From the NCBI GenBank assembly GCA_036381495.1, contig DASVCS010000105.1, positions 8,762 to 72,761 on the forward strand: a DNA stretch of 64,000 bases. Direction: 5' to 3'. This DNA is from DASVCS01 sp036381495 (lineage in GTDB: Bacteria > Gemmatimonadota > Gemmatimonadetes > Longimicrobiales > RSA9). Position numbers and translations under genes: made by a program. Below the pieces are notes generated by a model that made no database searches, was not told the origin of the DNA, and saw only the letters and a program-made list of their open reading frames with translations. Of this stretch, positions 1-8,578 are shown piece by piece (position 1 is the first letter of the stretch; each line of letters starts with the position of its first letter).

Positions 1-165
1 CGATGCCGTCACGCGCGCACCGGTCAGGGGTCGGCCCACCGAGTCATGGACCGCGCCCGCCAGCGCACCGCCCGTAATGCTCTGACTCCGGAGCGCCCCG
101 GGGGTCACGAGCACGATGGACACCACGGCCAGCGTAGCGAGGATCGTACGGCTCACTGAGTTCAT
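1..165 (-). CDS. N-terminus of exported protein with carboxypeptidase-regulatory-like domain (partial, runs off left edge)
   Basis: Reading the minus strand from the ATG at 163-165 gives 55 open codons to the window edge. The first 28 or so residues are a signal peptide (a hydrophobic stretch 'ILATLAVVSIVLVT' followed by a Ser-Gln processing region). The next residues, 'GGALAGAVHDSVGRPLTGA', look like the first strands of a carboxypeptidase-regulatory-like fold. In this kind of genome that start is usual for TonB-dependent or other outer-membrane beta-barrel receptors, but the barrel itself is outside the window, so the product class is an inference. I see no clear ribosome-binding site. The 252 bases between this start and the cysNC stop hold no gene I can support. 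Confidence 0.6.
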   Translation of the reverse strand, partial: MNSVSRTILATLAVVSIVLVTPGALRSQSITGGALAGAVHDSVGRPLTGARVTAS

Positions 166-417
166 CGAGCGCACAGGTTGTCGCGGGATTCGCGTTGCGG
201 TATCCGGTGCGCCCGCAGCGCGCCGGTGCGCCGGCCATCAGCACGTCGCATGCCGGCCGGCCGCGGCCCGGCCCCACGCCGGCGCGCATCCGCCCGTGCC
301 GGCGCGGTCATCGCCTCGTGGGGCGCCTACCGGCGCGGCGGGCGGTGGCGTCTCCGGTTGCTGTGCTCATGCGGCGGAACGCCGAACCTGTCGCGTCCGT
401 GCAACGCCTGTGGCCGG

Positions 418-2442
418 TCATCCGCCGATGTCGGGGATGAGGCCGGCGGTGCGGAGGTACGCGAGCAGGCGATCGACGGCGGCGTCGACCGGCTCACGGT
501 CGGTGTGGAGGGTGAGTTCGGGGTCGTCGGGCGGCTCGTAGGGGGCGGACACGCCGGTGAATTCGGGGATCTCGCCCGCCACGGCCCTGGCGTAGAGTCC
601 CTTGGGGTCGCGTGCCTTGAGTTCGTCGAGCGGGCAGTCGACGAAGACCTCGATGAAGCGGCCTTCGGGGAGGAGCGCGCGGGCGCGAGCGCGGTCCTCG
701 CGGAAGGGCGAGACGAAGGAGCAGAGCACGATGGCGCCGTGCTCGAAGAAGAGGCGGGCGACGTGGGCGGCCCGGCGGATGTTCTCGCGGCGGTCGGCGG
801 CGCTGAAGCCGAGGTCGCCGCAGAGGCCGTGGCGGAGCTGATCGCCGTCGACGAGCATGGTGTGGATGCCGGCGTCGAAGAGTCTGCGTTCGAGGGCGCG
901 GGCGATGGTGGACTTGCCGGCGCCGGAGAGCCCGGTGAACCAGAGCACGGCGGCGGCGTGGCCGTTCTTCGCCTCTCGCTCGGCGCGGGGGATGTTCCAG
1001 GCCTCCCAGACCACGTTCGGCGATGTGTCGTGCGGCGCGGCCGCAGCGGGAGCGGCGCCGCGGCCGAAGATCTCGTTCGCGGTGTGAATCGCGCCGCGGA
1101 TCATGCCGGCGGCGACCGTTACGTTGGTGAACGGATCGACGAGGACGAAGCTGCCCGTGACGTGGTTGCGGGCGTAGGGGTCGAAGAAGATCGGCTGCGC
1201 GGTGGCCACCTCGACGCGGCCGATCTCGTTGAGCCCCAGGGTTTCGGCGGGCTCGCGGTGGAGCGTGTCCACATCGATGCGGTAGACCAGCGTGCGGACG
1301 AACGCCTGCACGGAGCGGGTGGTGTGCAGGAGCACGTACGGCGTCTCGCGGTCGAGCGGCGTCTCGCTCATCCAGCAGAGGATCGCTTCGAGCCGGCTGC
1401 CGACCGTCGGGATGTTCATCTTGCGGACGATCATGTCGCCGCGACTGATGTCCAGCTCGTCTTCCGTGGTGAGGACGATGGAATCCTGAGCGGCCGCCTC
1501 GGCGAGCGGGCCGTCGGCCGTCTCGATCGAGCGGATCCGGGTCGCCTGCCCGGACGGGAGCACGATCACCTCCTCGCCCGGCGCGATGGTGCCCGACGCA
1601 ATGCGCCCCGCGAAGCCCCGGAAGTCCTGGTGCGGCCGGATCACGTACTGCACCGGGAAGCGGAAGTCCACCAGGTTGCGGCGGCTCCCGATGTTCACGG
1701 TCTCGAGGTAGTGCAGCAGCGTGCTCCCCTCGTACCACGGCATGTTCGTGCCGTGCGTGACCACGTTGTCGCCGTGCAGCGCGGAGATCGGGATGAACAC
1801 CAGGTCCTGGATCTCGAGCTTCTCGGCGAAGGCCTGGTACTCGTCGACGATGCGCTGGAAGACGGCCTCGTCGTAGCCCACGAGGTCCATCTTGTTGACC
1901 GCCACGACCATGTGCGGGATGCCCAGGAGCGATGCGATGAAGCCGTGGCGCTTGGACTGCGTGAGGACGCCCTTGCGCGCATCGACCAGCACGATGGCGA
2001 GTTCGGCCGTGGACGCGCCGGTCACCATGTTCCGCGTGTACTGGAGGTGACCCGGTGTGTCCGCGATGATGAACTTCCGGCGTGGCGTGGCGAAGTAGCG
2101 GTAGGCGACGTCGATCGTGATGTTCTGCTCGCGCTCGGCGCGCAGTCCGTCGGTGAGCAGCGCCAGGTTGACGGCCGCTTCGCCGCGGCGGCGGCTTGCG
2201 CCTTCGATGGCTTCGAGCTGGTCCTGGAAGATCGATTTGGTGTCGTAGAGCAGTCGCCCGATGAGGGTGCTCTTGCCATCATCGACGCTGCCCGCGGTGC
2301 TCAGCCGGAGCAGGTCCATGTCGCGGTACGGGTTGGCGCGGCCGGACCGCGCGGCGGGGCGGTCGGCCACGGCCACGCCGCCCGCCGCGGCGGGGCGGGT
2401 CGCGCCTTCTCCGGTCCGGTCGGCTCCGCGCTTCTCGCCCAT
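418..2442 (-). CDS. cysNC: Bifunctional sulfate adenylyltransferase subunit 1 / adenylylsulfate kinase (CysN-CysC fusion)
   Basis: The N-terminal half is the GTPase subunit that, with CysD, makes adenylylsulfate (APS) from sulfate and ATP; the C-terminal part phosphorylates APS to PAPS. In the 674-residue product the GTPase motifs are visible: G1 'GSVDDGKST' at 51-59, 'DTPGH' at 128-132 and 'NKMD' at 183-186. Elongation-factor-like beta-barrel domains follow. From about residue 480 a CysC kinase begins with the P-loop 'GLSGAGKST'. The stop codon of cysD and the start codon overlap by one base (TGATG), so translation is probably coupled. The first 40 residues are a poorly conserved extension, and a later start near 'MDLLRLST' is possible. 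No PAPS reductase (cysH) is in the window, so whether PAPS feeds reduction or sulfation cannot be told here. Confidence 0.95.
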   Translation of the reverse strand: MGEKRGADRTGEGATRPAAAGGVAVADRPAARSGRANPYRDMDLLRLSTAGSVDDGKSTLIGRLLYDTKSIFQDQLEAIEGASRRRGEAAVNLALLTDGLRAEREQNITIDVAYRYFATPRRKFIIADTPGHLQYTRNMVTGASTAELAIVLVDARKGVLTQSKRHGFIASLLGIPHMVVAVNKMDLVGYDEAVFQRIVDEYQAFAEKLEIQDLVFIPISALHGDNVVTHGTNMPWYEGSTLLHYLETVNIGSRRNLVDFRFPVQYVIRPHQDFRGFAGRIASGTIAPGEEVIVLPSGQATRIRSIETADGPLAEAAAQDSIVLTTEDELDISRGDMIVRKMNIPTVGSRLEAILCWMSETPLDRETPYVLLHTTRSVQAFVRTLVYRIDVDTLHREPAETLGLNEIGRVEVATAQPIFFDPYARNHVTGSFVLVDPFTNVTVAAGMIRGAIHTANEIFGRGAAPAAAAPHDTSPNVVWEAWNIPRAEREAKNGHAAAVLWFTGLSGAGKSTIARALERRLFDAGIHTMLVDGDQLRHGLCGDLGFSAADRRENIRRAAHVARLFFEHGAIVLCSFVSPFREDRARARALLPEGRFIEVFVDCPLDELKARDPKGLYARAVAGEIPEFTGVSAPYEPPDDPELTLHTDREPVDAAVDRLLAYLRTAGLIPDIGG

Positions 2443-3356
2443 CAGAAGTACCCCCGCCGCTTGCGGTCTTCCATGGCGGAATCGCTGCGACGGTCGTCGC
2501 TGCGGCCGCCTCGCTCCGTGATGCGCGCCGCGGCGATCTCCTGGATGATCTCCTCGATCGTCGCGGCGTCCGATTCGAAGGCGCCGGTACAGGTGGCATC
2601 CCCGATCGTCCGGAAGCGGACGCGCTTCTCGACCGGCCGCTCGTCCGGCAGGAGCGGGAGGAACGGCGTGTGCGCGAGCAACACGCCGTCGCGCTCGATC
2701 ACCTGCCGCCGGTGCGCGAGGTAGAGCGACGGGATCTCGATCTGCTCATCCGCGATGTACTGCCACACGTCCATCTCCGTCCAGTTCGAGAGCGGAAAGA
2801 CGCGGAAATGCTCGCCCGGCGCCTTCCGCCCGTTGAAGAGGTTCCACAGCTCCGGCCGCTGATTCTTCGGATCCCACTGGCCGAAGGCGTCGCGGTGAGA
2901 GAAGAAACGTTCCTTCGCCCGCGCCTTCTCTTCATCGCGGCGCGCGCCGCCGATCGCGGCGTCGACCTTCAGTTCCCGGAGCGCATCCAGCAGCGTCACG
3001 ATCTGGAGCGCGTTGCGGCTCGCGTTCGGCCCCTGCTCCTCGACCGCGCGGCCGCGGTCGATCGAGTCCTGGACGGAGCGCACGATCAGCTCGGCACCCG
3101 TCCGCTCGACGAGGGCATCGCGGAACTCGAGGGTCTCCGGAAAGTTGTGGCCCGTGTCGATGTGCAGCAGCGGGAAAGGGAAGGCGCCCGGCCAGAACGC
3201 CTTGCGCGCCAGATGCACCAGCACGATCGAGTCCTTCCCGCCCGAGAAGAGGAGCACCGGCCGCTCGAACTGCGCGGCGACCTCCCTCAGCACGTAGATC
3301 GCCTCCGACTCGAGCTGGTCGAGGTGGCCCTTTCGATAGGACGTCACGGTCGTCAC
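2442..3356 (-). CDS. cysD: Sulfate adenylyltransferase subunit 2 (CysD)
   Basis: This is the catalytic subunit of ATP sulfurylase, forming APS together with the CysN GTPase. The 304-residue product has the usual family length. The PP-loop 'SGGKDS' lies at residues 39-44, and typical CysD signatures follow ('HIDTGHNFPE', 'GGARRDEEKAR', 'FPLSNWTEMDVW'). The start is a GTG at 3354-3356, preceded by GGAG with six bases between. It is the middle gene of a permease-cysD-cysNC run on the minus strand, 198 bases downstream of the permease stop. The gap contains a near-duplicated GC-rich segment around 3447-3465 and 3509-3527 and no gene. Confidence 0.95.
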   Translation of the reverse strand: MTTVTSYRKGHLDQLESEAIYVLREVAAQFERPVLLFSGGKDSIVLVHLARKAFWPGAFPFPLLHIDTGHNFPETLEFRDALVERTGAELIVRSVQDSIDRGRAVEEQGPNASRNALQIVTLLDALRELKVDAAIGGARRDEEKARAKERFFSHRDAFGQWDPKNQRPELWNLFNGRKAPGEHFRVFPLSNWTEMDVWQYIADEQIEIPSLYLAHRRQVIERDGVLLAHTPFLPLLPDERPVEKRVRFRTIGDATCTGAFESDAATIEEIIQEIAAARITERGGRSDDRRSDSAMEDRKRRGYF

Positions 3357-3554
3357 GGTTTTCTCCGTTTCATGCAGACGGCTTCGTGCAGACGGCGCCG
3401 GTATGGATTCATCGCGCGCGCCGCATCGGCGCCTGCGGCTCGGCGCACGCGCACGATTCGGCTTCCGCCGGACGTCCGCGGACGGCTCCGGCGCGGCGCC
3501 GTGGCTTCGCGCACGCGCACGACTCGCCGTGCCGGGACCGCATGCGCGAGCGGC

Positions 3555-5333
3555 TCATGGGGCCGCCAGCGGCCAGAAGACCGGCACGAGCAGGAGGATG
3601 GCGAGGATGACCAGGATGGTCAACGGTGTGCCCAGTCGAGCGTAGTCGCCGAAGCGGTAGCCGCCGAGACCGTAGACCATGGTGTTGGTCTGATAGCCGA
3701 TCGGCGTCAGGAACGATGCCGAAGCGGCGATGGCGACGGCGATCGCGAAGGGGCGGGCGTCGAGTCCCATCTGTCCGGCCGTGGCGAGTGCGATGGGGAA
3801 GATGAGCGCGGCGGCGGCGGCGTTCGTGATCAGTTCGGTCAGTGCGATCGTGGCGATGGTGATGGAGACGAGCACGCCACCCGGCCCCCACGCCCGCGCG
3901 GCCTGGATCACGCCGTTGGCAATGACGGCGGCGAGTCCCGAGTGCTCGACCGCGGCGCCGATGCCGAAGGACGCGCCGATGATGAGGACCACATCGAGAT
4001 TCACTGCACCGCGGGCCTCGCCGGGCGTCAGCACGCGCGCGGCGAGGAGCGTGAAGGCGCCGATCAGCGCCGCGTGCAGGATCGGCAGCAGGCCGAACCC
4101 GGAGAGGGCGACGATGCCGAGGGTCACGAGTCCGACGACGAGCGCCTGGCGCGAACTCGGCGGCGGCGTCCCGCCGAGGTGCGAGACCAGGAGGAAATCG
4201 CTGCGGTCCCGCCAGCGGTGGCCGAACTCGCTGTCCGAGACGAGGAGCAGGGTATCGCCCTCCTTGAGCCGCACGGTGCCCAGCTTGGCGTGGACGCGGG
4301 CGCCGGCGCGGTGGATCGCCACCACGGCCGCCTGGTAGCGGCTGCGGAACTGGATCTCCTTGAGCGTCTTGCCGACCAGTGGAGAGGCGCCGCTCACGAC
4401 GGCCTCGAAGAAGGTGTGGTCCGCACTGTCGAAGCCGAGCGCGTGGCGGTGTTCGGTCGACACGAGGCCGCGCAGGTTCTGGAGGTCGCGCACGAGGTCG
4501 ACGCGGCCGACGAAGGTGAGCCGGTCGCCGCCGCGCAGCAGCGTGGCCGGCGTCGCGGGCGCGATCATCTGGCCATCGCGCTCGATCTCGGCGAGGAACA
4601 CGCCCTGGAGGTGGCGGAGTCCGCCGGCCTCGACGGTCTGTCCGTCGAGCGGACCACCGTGGGCGACCACGGTGCTCATGACGTATTCGCGCACATCTTC
4701 CTCGAACTGCCGGCGCGCATTGCGGCGCTCGGGCAGGAGCACGGGCGCGAGCGCGACGAGGAGCACGACGCCCGCGAGCGCGATGGGAAGCCCGACCCTC
4801 GTGATCTCGAACATGCCGAGCGGCGCCATCCCGGCGGCCTCCATGAGCCCGGAGACGAGCAGGTTCGTCGACGTCCCGATGAGCGTGACCATTCCGCCGA
4901 GGATGGTCGCGAACGAGAGCGGCATCAGGAACGGCGATGTCGACCGGCCGCGCTTCTCCGCCCAGTCCGCGACCTGTGGCGCGAGCATCGCGACGATCGG
5001 CGTGTTGTTCAGGAACGCCGATGCGCCGGCGACGGGGGCGAGCAACCGCAGCAGCGCGCCGCGGCCGGCCTTGCGGTGCCCCAGCGTTCGCGCGATCAAC
5101 GGCTGGAGCGCGCCGGTCTTCTCGACGGCGCGCGCCACGATGAAGAGGGCCGCGACCGTGATCGGCGCGGGATTCGCGAAGCCCGAGAAGGCCGACTCCG
5201 CCGGGATGACGCCCGTCACCAGCAGGACGATGTCGGCGCCGAGGACGGCCAGGACCGGCGCGACGACATCGCGTGCGAGTGCCGCCACCATGAGCGTGAC
5301 CACCGCGAGCGTGAGCCAGGCGTCCCAGCTCAT
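3555..5333 (-). CDS. SLC13-family anion permease with two TrkA-C (RCK_C) domains, probable sulfate importer
   Basis: The 592-residue inner-membrane protein has the layout of SAC1/SLC13-type anion permeases: an N-terminal helix bundle (about residues 1-190), two cytoplasmic TrkA-C-like domains (about 200-390, with the paired 'G..L.G.T' starts), and a C-terminal bundle ending in 'ILLLVPVFWPLAAP'. 'LNNTPIVAMLAP' is the conserved Asn-Asn-Thr-Pro hairpin of the family. I chose the ATG at 5331-5333 because the frame upstream is Arg/Pro-rich without hydrophobic pattern. The position just upstream of cysD and cysNC suggests sulfate as substrate; this rests on context, and other anions are possible. 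Confidence 0.88.
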   Translation of the reverse strand: MSWDAWLTLAVVTLMVAALARDVVAPVLAVLGADIVLLVTGVIPAESAFSGFANPAPITVAALFIVARAVEKTGALQPLIARTLGHRKAGRGALLRLLAPVAGASAFLNNTPIVAMLAPQVADWAEKRGRSTSPFLMPLSFATILGGMVTLIGTSTNLLVSGLMEAAGMAPLGMFEITRVGLPIALAGVVLLVALAPVLLPERRNARRQFEEDVREYVMSTVVAHGGPLDGQTVEAGGLRHLQGVFLAEIERDGQMIAPATPATLLRGGDRLTFVGRVDLVRDLQNLRGLVSTEHRHALGFDSADHTFFEAVVSGASPLVGKTLKEIQFRSRYQAAVVAIHRAGARVHAKLGTVRLKEGDTLLLVSDSEFGHRWRDRSDFLLVSHLGGTPPPSSRQALVVGLVTLGIVALSGFGLLPILHAALIGAFTLLAARVLTPGEARGAVNLDVVLIIGASFGIGAAVEHSGLAAVIANGVIQAARAWGPGGVLVSITIATIALTELITNAAAAALIFPIALATAGQMGLDARPFAIAVAIAASASFLTPIGYQTNTMVYGLGGYRFGDYARLGTPLTILVILAILLLVPVFWPLAAP

Positions 5334-5563
5334 GAGGAGGCGCCGGCGCGGCGCGGCGTGGCGCGCCGGCGAATCGCGGCACGCGCTTCTGTGCGGATCT
5401 CCATTCGAGACGAGCGGCGGCAGAACGTCGCGGGTTGACTCCGAATCGAACCGCGTACAACGTACGGTCCGACCCCGGGGCGGGCCAGGCCCGGCAGCGG
5501 CACGCGTTGGCGCACGGAATCGGCGATCGGAGGACGTCGTGGTCCGGAGAGTTCCGAAATGAC

Positions 5564-6160
5564 ATGGCACGGTTCGCCGTGATCCGGCGGCTCGCGCGCG
5601 CGGTCCGGCACGCGCCCGATAGGCTGATGCACCCGCTGCGGCGCCGCGCCGCGTTGCGCCGCCTGATCGAGCGCGGGATTCCGCGCTCGGTGCTGTTCGT
5701 CTGTTACGGCAACATCTGCCGGAGTCCGTACGCCGCCGCGGCGTTCGCGGCCGCGCTCCCGGCCGAGCTGCGCGGACACGTGGCGATCGGATCCGCGGGG
5801 TTCTTCGGGCTGGAGCGCCCATCGCCCGAGGCGGCGGTGCGGGTGGCGGCGCGCCGGGGCTTCGACCTCTCGTCGCACCGGTCGGCGCGCGTGACGCAGG
5901 AGAACGCGGGCACGGCGGACCTGGTCGTCGTGATGGACACGACGCAGTACCGCGCGATCCGCCGACATTTCGGGCGGGAGGCGGAATCGGTGCTGATCCT
6001 GGGCGACCTCGATCCGCTGTCGATCGACACGCGTACGATCCGTGACCCGATCGATCAGCCGGAGGAGGTGTTCGAGGCGAGCTATGCGCGGATCGACCGG
6101 TGTATCCGCGCGCTCGTCGGCGCGCTCGCGGAGGCCGACCGGGATGCGCCCACCGCGTAG
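5564..6160 (+). CDS. Low-molecular-weight protein-tyrosine-phosphatase family protein
   Basis: The product (198 residues from the ATG at 5564) carries the phosphatase loop 'CYGNICRS', with the nucleophilic Cys at residue 47 and the Arg at 53. A late 'DPIDQPEEVF' supplies the Asp-Pro acid motif of the family. About 40 basic residues precede the catalytic domain, longer than the compact 150-residue enzymes. In capsule and exopolysaccharide clusters such enzymes dephosphorylate tyrosine kinases that control polymer export; that fits the genes downstream, but no kinase is in view. Its 3' end overlaps the convergent VanZ-like gene by 79 bases. An arsenate reductase role is less likely given the neighbours. 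Confidence 0.85.
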   Translation: MARFAVIRRLARAVRHAPDRLMHPLRRRAALRRLIERGIPRSVLFVCYGNICRSPYAAAAFAAALPAELRGHVAIGSAGFFGLERPSPEAAVRVAARRGFDLSSHRSARVTQENAGTADLVVVMDTTQYRAIRRHFGREAESVLILGDLDPLSIDTRTIRDPIDQPEEVFEASYARIDRCIRALVGALAEADRDAPTA

Positions 6161-7347
6161 GCGCCGCGGAGGATCGCGCGCAACCCCGTTCCGAGGAGGA
6201 TGCCGGCGATCGCCGCGACGTAGCCGGTGGGCGGCGTGTCGAGGAGTCCGGTGAGCGGTGGGATCAGGGCGAGGCCGAGGACGGCGGCGGCCGCGGCGCA
6301 GAGCCGGCCGCGGCGGCGGGTCGCCCAGAAGCCGGCCGGCAGGAAGAGCGCCGCGATCCAGCCGAGGCCGAGGAATCGCTTCATCGGGCCGGGCAGCGAT
6401 TCCGGATAGAGGAAGATGCCCCAGGTGTCGCCGAGGGTGAAGCCGAGCCCGCAGGCGGCGGCCGCCCCGGCCTCGATGCAGTACCCGCGTCCCTCGCGCC
6501 AGACCGCCAGCCGCAGCGGACGACCCGGCTGGATCGCCGCGAACGCGCTCCGGAGACGGATGTCCGGCTGGTCGAACCTCAGCGCCACCGCGCGTGTGCG
6601 GAAGCGGAACACCGCGTCCTCGCGGTCGGCGCCGATCAGGATGACCTCGCGTGCCTTCTCATCGTAAATGCTGAAGATCGGCGCGAGCGCCGGCGTCGCG
6701 GGACCCGCGATGAAATCGATGACGATCGGCGTGCCGCTGCGCAGGTGCCGCCGCAATGCGCGGGAATCCGGCGCCTGCCTCGATGGGATCGTGTCCCCGC
6801 CGACACGGGCGTGCACGACGCGCCCGCGGTAGTGTTCCAGGTGGCCGAGGTCGGGCGTCCACTGCCCGTAGTAGACGGCGCGCGGCAGTGCCGGGCGGAG
6901 CAGCAGTGCGCCGCAGGCGAGCGCGAGGAGTGCGCCGGCCGTGCCCGCGGCCGCCAGGCGGGCGCCGCGGCGGTCGCCCGGGGCGAGCCACGCGCCGGCC
7001 GAGCGGACGAGCACGGCGCCGGCCAGTGCGCCGAGCGTGTTGAACACCAGGTCGCCCGGGCTGGCATCCCGGCCGGGGATCCACACCTGGGTCAGCTCGA
7101 CCAGGCAGGAACACGCGGCGCCGAAGAGCGCCGGCGTCGCGAGCGCGCGCCGGCGGATGGCGAATGCGGCGCCGAGCGGTAGGAAGAGCAGCACGTTGAG
7201 CACGGCATCCGCGGCGCCGCGGTCGCCGCAGATCAGGCAGATCACCGTGTGCTGCGCGCCCGGCTCGCCCGTGGGCGGGAGCGTCGCGATCAGGATCGCC
7301 GCGAGCGCGGCGAGGATGAGCAGAGCGGACCGTCGGTCCCTTCGCAT
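6082..7347 (-). CDS. VanZ-like membrane protein with C-terminal extension
   Basis: The 421-residue protein starts with a hydrophobic anchor ('SALLILAALAAILIATLPP'). A VanZ-like helix bundle follows: 'DAVLNVLLFLPLGAAFA', the polar signature 'ELTQVWIPGRDASPGDLVFNTLGALAG', and further helices to about residue 180. The middle, about 180-330, is soluble and looks beta-rich and extracytoplasmic, possibly carbohydrate-binding (a lectin/LamG-like fold is a guess). Two or three helices close the C-terminus. VanZ-like genes are common in exopolysaccharide/exosortase loci, which matches the deacetylase, FemAB and aminotransferase genes nearby. I used the ATG at 7345-7347 because the upstream 39 codons are Arg-rich and not membrane-like. 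Confidence 0.8.
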   Translation of the reverse strand: MRRDRRSALLILAALAAILIATLPPTGEPGAQHTVICLICGDRGAADAVLNVLLFLPLGAAFAIRRRALATPALFGAACSCLVELTQVWIPGRDASPGDLVFNTLGALAGAVLVRSAGAWLAPGDRRGARLAAAGTAGALLALACGALLLRPALPRAVYYGQWTPDLGHLEHYRGRVVHARVGGDTIPSRQAPDSRALRRHLRSGTPIVIDFIAGPATPALAPIFSIYDEKAREVILIGADREDAVFRFRTRAVALRFDQPDIRLRSAFAAIQPGRPLRLAVWREGRGYCIEAGAAAACGLGFTLGDTWGIFLYPESLPGPMKRFLGLGWIAALFLPAGFWATRRRGRLCAAAAAVLGLALIPPLTGLLDTPPTGYVAAIAGILLGTGLRAILRGAYAVGASRSASASAPTSARIHRSIRA

Positions 7348-7723
7348 CGGTTCTGTCACAGTCGTGTGTCGTGGTCGTGCAACAATCCGCCGGTTCGGTC
7401 GCGTAGCGTGGCGCGCCAGCCGAACGGGTGCAATGCCCTTGCCGCCGTTCCGCGCCGCCGCCATCCTGACCGGCGCCGCGCCGGTGTACGGCGCGCCGCG
7501 CGCGGCGCCGGCCTCTCGTAACTCACGATGTCACGTTCGGATGGATCGGTCATCATCATCGCCGTCCGGCCGCGTGGCGGTTGCGGGGGCGGGGGTGGCA
7601 GGGGGCGGGCGGTGTGCGCGGTCCGCGTGAGCGGCTGTCGATCGATCGGTCCGGCGTCGACCTTGCATCGGGGGGCGCGCGATGATCGTCCCTGTCGATG
7701 TCCAGGTCTCGGGCAAGGGTGAG
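7348..7723. other. Spacer between divergent VanZ-like and deacetylase genes
   Basis: This 376-base stretch separates two divergently transcribed genes and should hold both promoters. It contains GC-rich self-complementary stretches around 7483-7513 and a G-rich run around 7583-7610. I could not identify a convincing -35/-10 pair or a sigma-54 element, and I see no coding frame I trust. Confidence 0.4.
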
Positions 7724-8578
7724 ATGAAGCCGCACGACGCCGTGTCGCACCACTTCACGGTCGACGTCGAGGAGTATTTCCAGGTCTCGGCGTTCGAGCG
7801 TTGGATCCCGCGTACGCAGTGGGACCGTCTCGAGAGTCGGGTGGTGGAGAGCACGATGCGGGTCTTCGAGTTGCTGGCGGCGCACGGCGCGCGGGCGACG
7901 CTCTTCATCCTCGGTTGGGTCGCGGAGCGCCATCCGTCGCTGGTCCGGGAGCTGGCGGCGGCGGGGCACGAGATCGCGTCGCACGGGTGGGATCATCGCC
8001 GGGTCACGCAGCAGGAGCCCGCCGAATTCCGCGCATCGGTCCGGCGGTCGAAGGAGTTGCTGGAATCGTTGGCGGGCGCGCCCGTCCTGGGCTTCCGCGC
8101 GCCGAGTTTCTCGATCGTGCCGGGCCGGGAATGGGCATTGGACATCCTGGTCGAAGAGGGCTACCTGTACGATTCGAGTCTCTTCCCGGTGCGCCGGCCG
8201 GGGTACGGCTACGCCGGCGCGGCTCGGGATCCGCACTGGCTCGAGCGGCCGGCGGGTCGGCTGGCGGAGGTCCCGCCTGCAACGCTGCGTCGCTGGGGCG
8301 CCAACCTGCCCGCGGGCGGGGGCGCGTACCTGCGGCTGCTGCCGTACGCGCTGGTGCGGTCCGCGCTCGGCGACTACGAGCGTCGCGGCGTGCCCGGCAC
8401 GTTCTACATCCATCCGTGGGAGCTGGATCCCGACCAGCCGCGTATCGACGTGCCGCTGCTGACGCGGGTCCGCCACTACGGCGGGTTGGCGCGGACGGCG
8501 TCGCGCGTGCGGGCGTTGCTGCGCGAGTTCCGGTTCCGGCCGATCGCCGAGACCGTCGCCGCGATGACGCCGCCATGA
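7724..8578 (+). CDS. Polysaccharide deacetylase, DUF3473 / XrtA-associated type
   Basis: The enzyme belongs to the NodB-fold deacetylases that remove N-acetyl groups from surface polysaccharides. The metal-site motifs are present: 'DVEEYFQV' near the start (Asp-Glu pair) and 'SHGWDHRR' (His-Gly-x-x-His). 'FRAPSFS' and a C-terminal segment with 'YIHPWELDP' are typical of the subgroup found with PEP-CTERM/exosortase loci. I prefer the ATG at 7724, which has AAGGGTGAG just ahead of it; an in-frame ATG at 7682 would add 14 residues. The stop overlaps the start of the next gene (ATGA), so the two are translationally coupled. Confidence 0.9.
   Translation: MKPHDAVSHHFTVDVEEYFQVSAFERWIPRTQWDRLESRVVESTMRVFELLAAHGARATLFILGWVAERHPSLVRELAAAGHEIASHGWDHRRVTQQEPAEFRASVRRSKELLESLAGAPVLGFRAPSFSIVPGREWALDILVEEGYLYDSSLFPVRRPGYGYAGAARDPHWLERPAGRLAEVPPATLRRWGANLPAGGGAYLRLLPYALVRSALGDYERRGVPGTFYIHPWELDPDQPRIDVPLLTRVRHYGGLARTASRVRALLREFRFRPIAETVAAMTPP

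Noticed and set aside
178..2724. An 848-codon open frame on the plus strand over cysNC and cysD
   Set aside because: It is antisense to two clearly recognised genes; the translation is low in sequence logic (Glu/Asp/Val/Arg-rich). GC-rich codon bias creates such shadows.
2670..5438. A 922-codon open frame on the plus strand over cysD and the SLC13 permease
   Set aside because: It is antisense to well-supported genes and its translation is Arg/Glu/Asp-rich without any domain.
5435..5461. TTGACT and TACAAC upstream of the phosphatase gene as a promoter
   Set aside because: The spacer is only 15 bases, so I did not call it, although transcription must start somewhere nearby.
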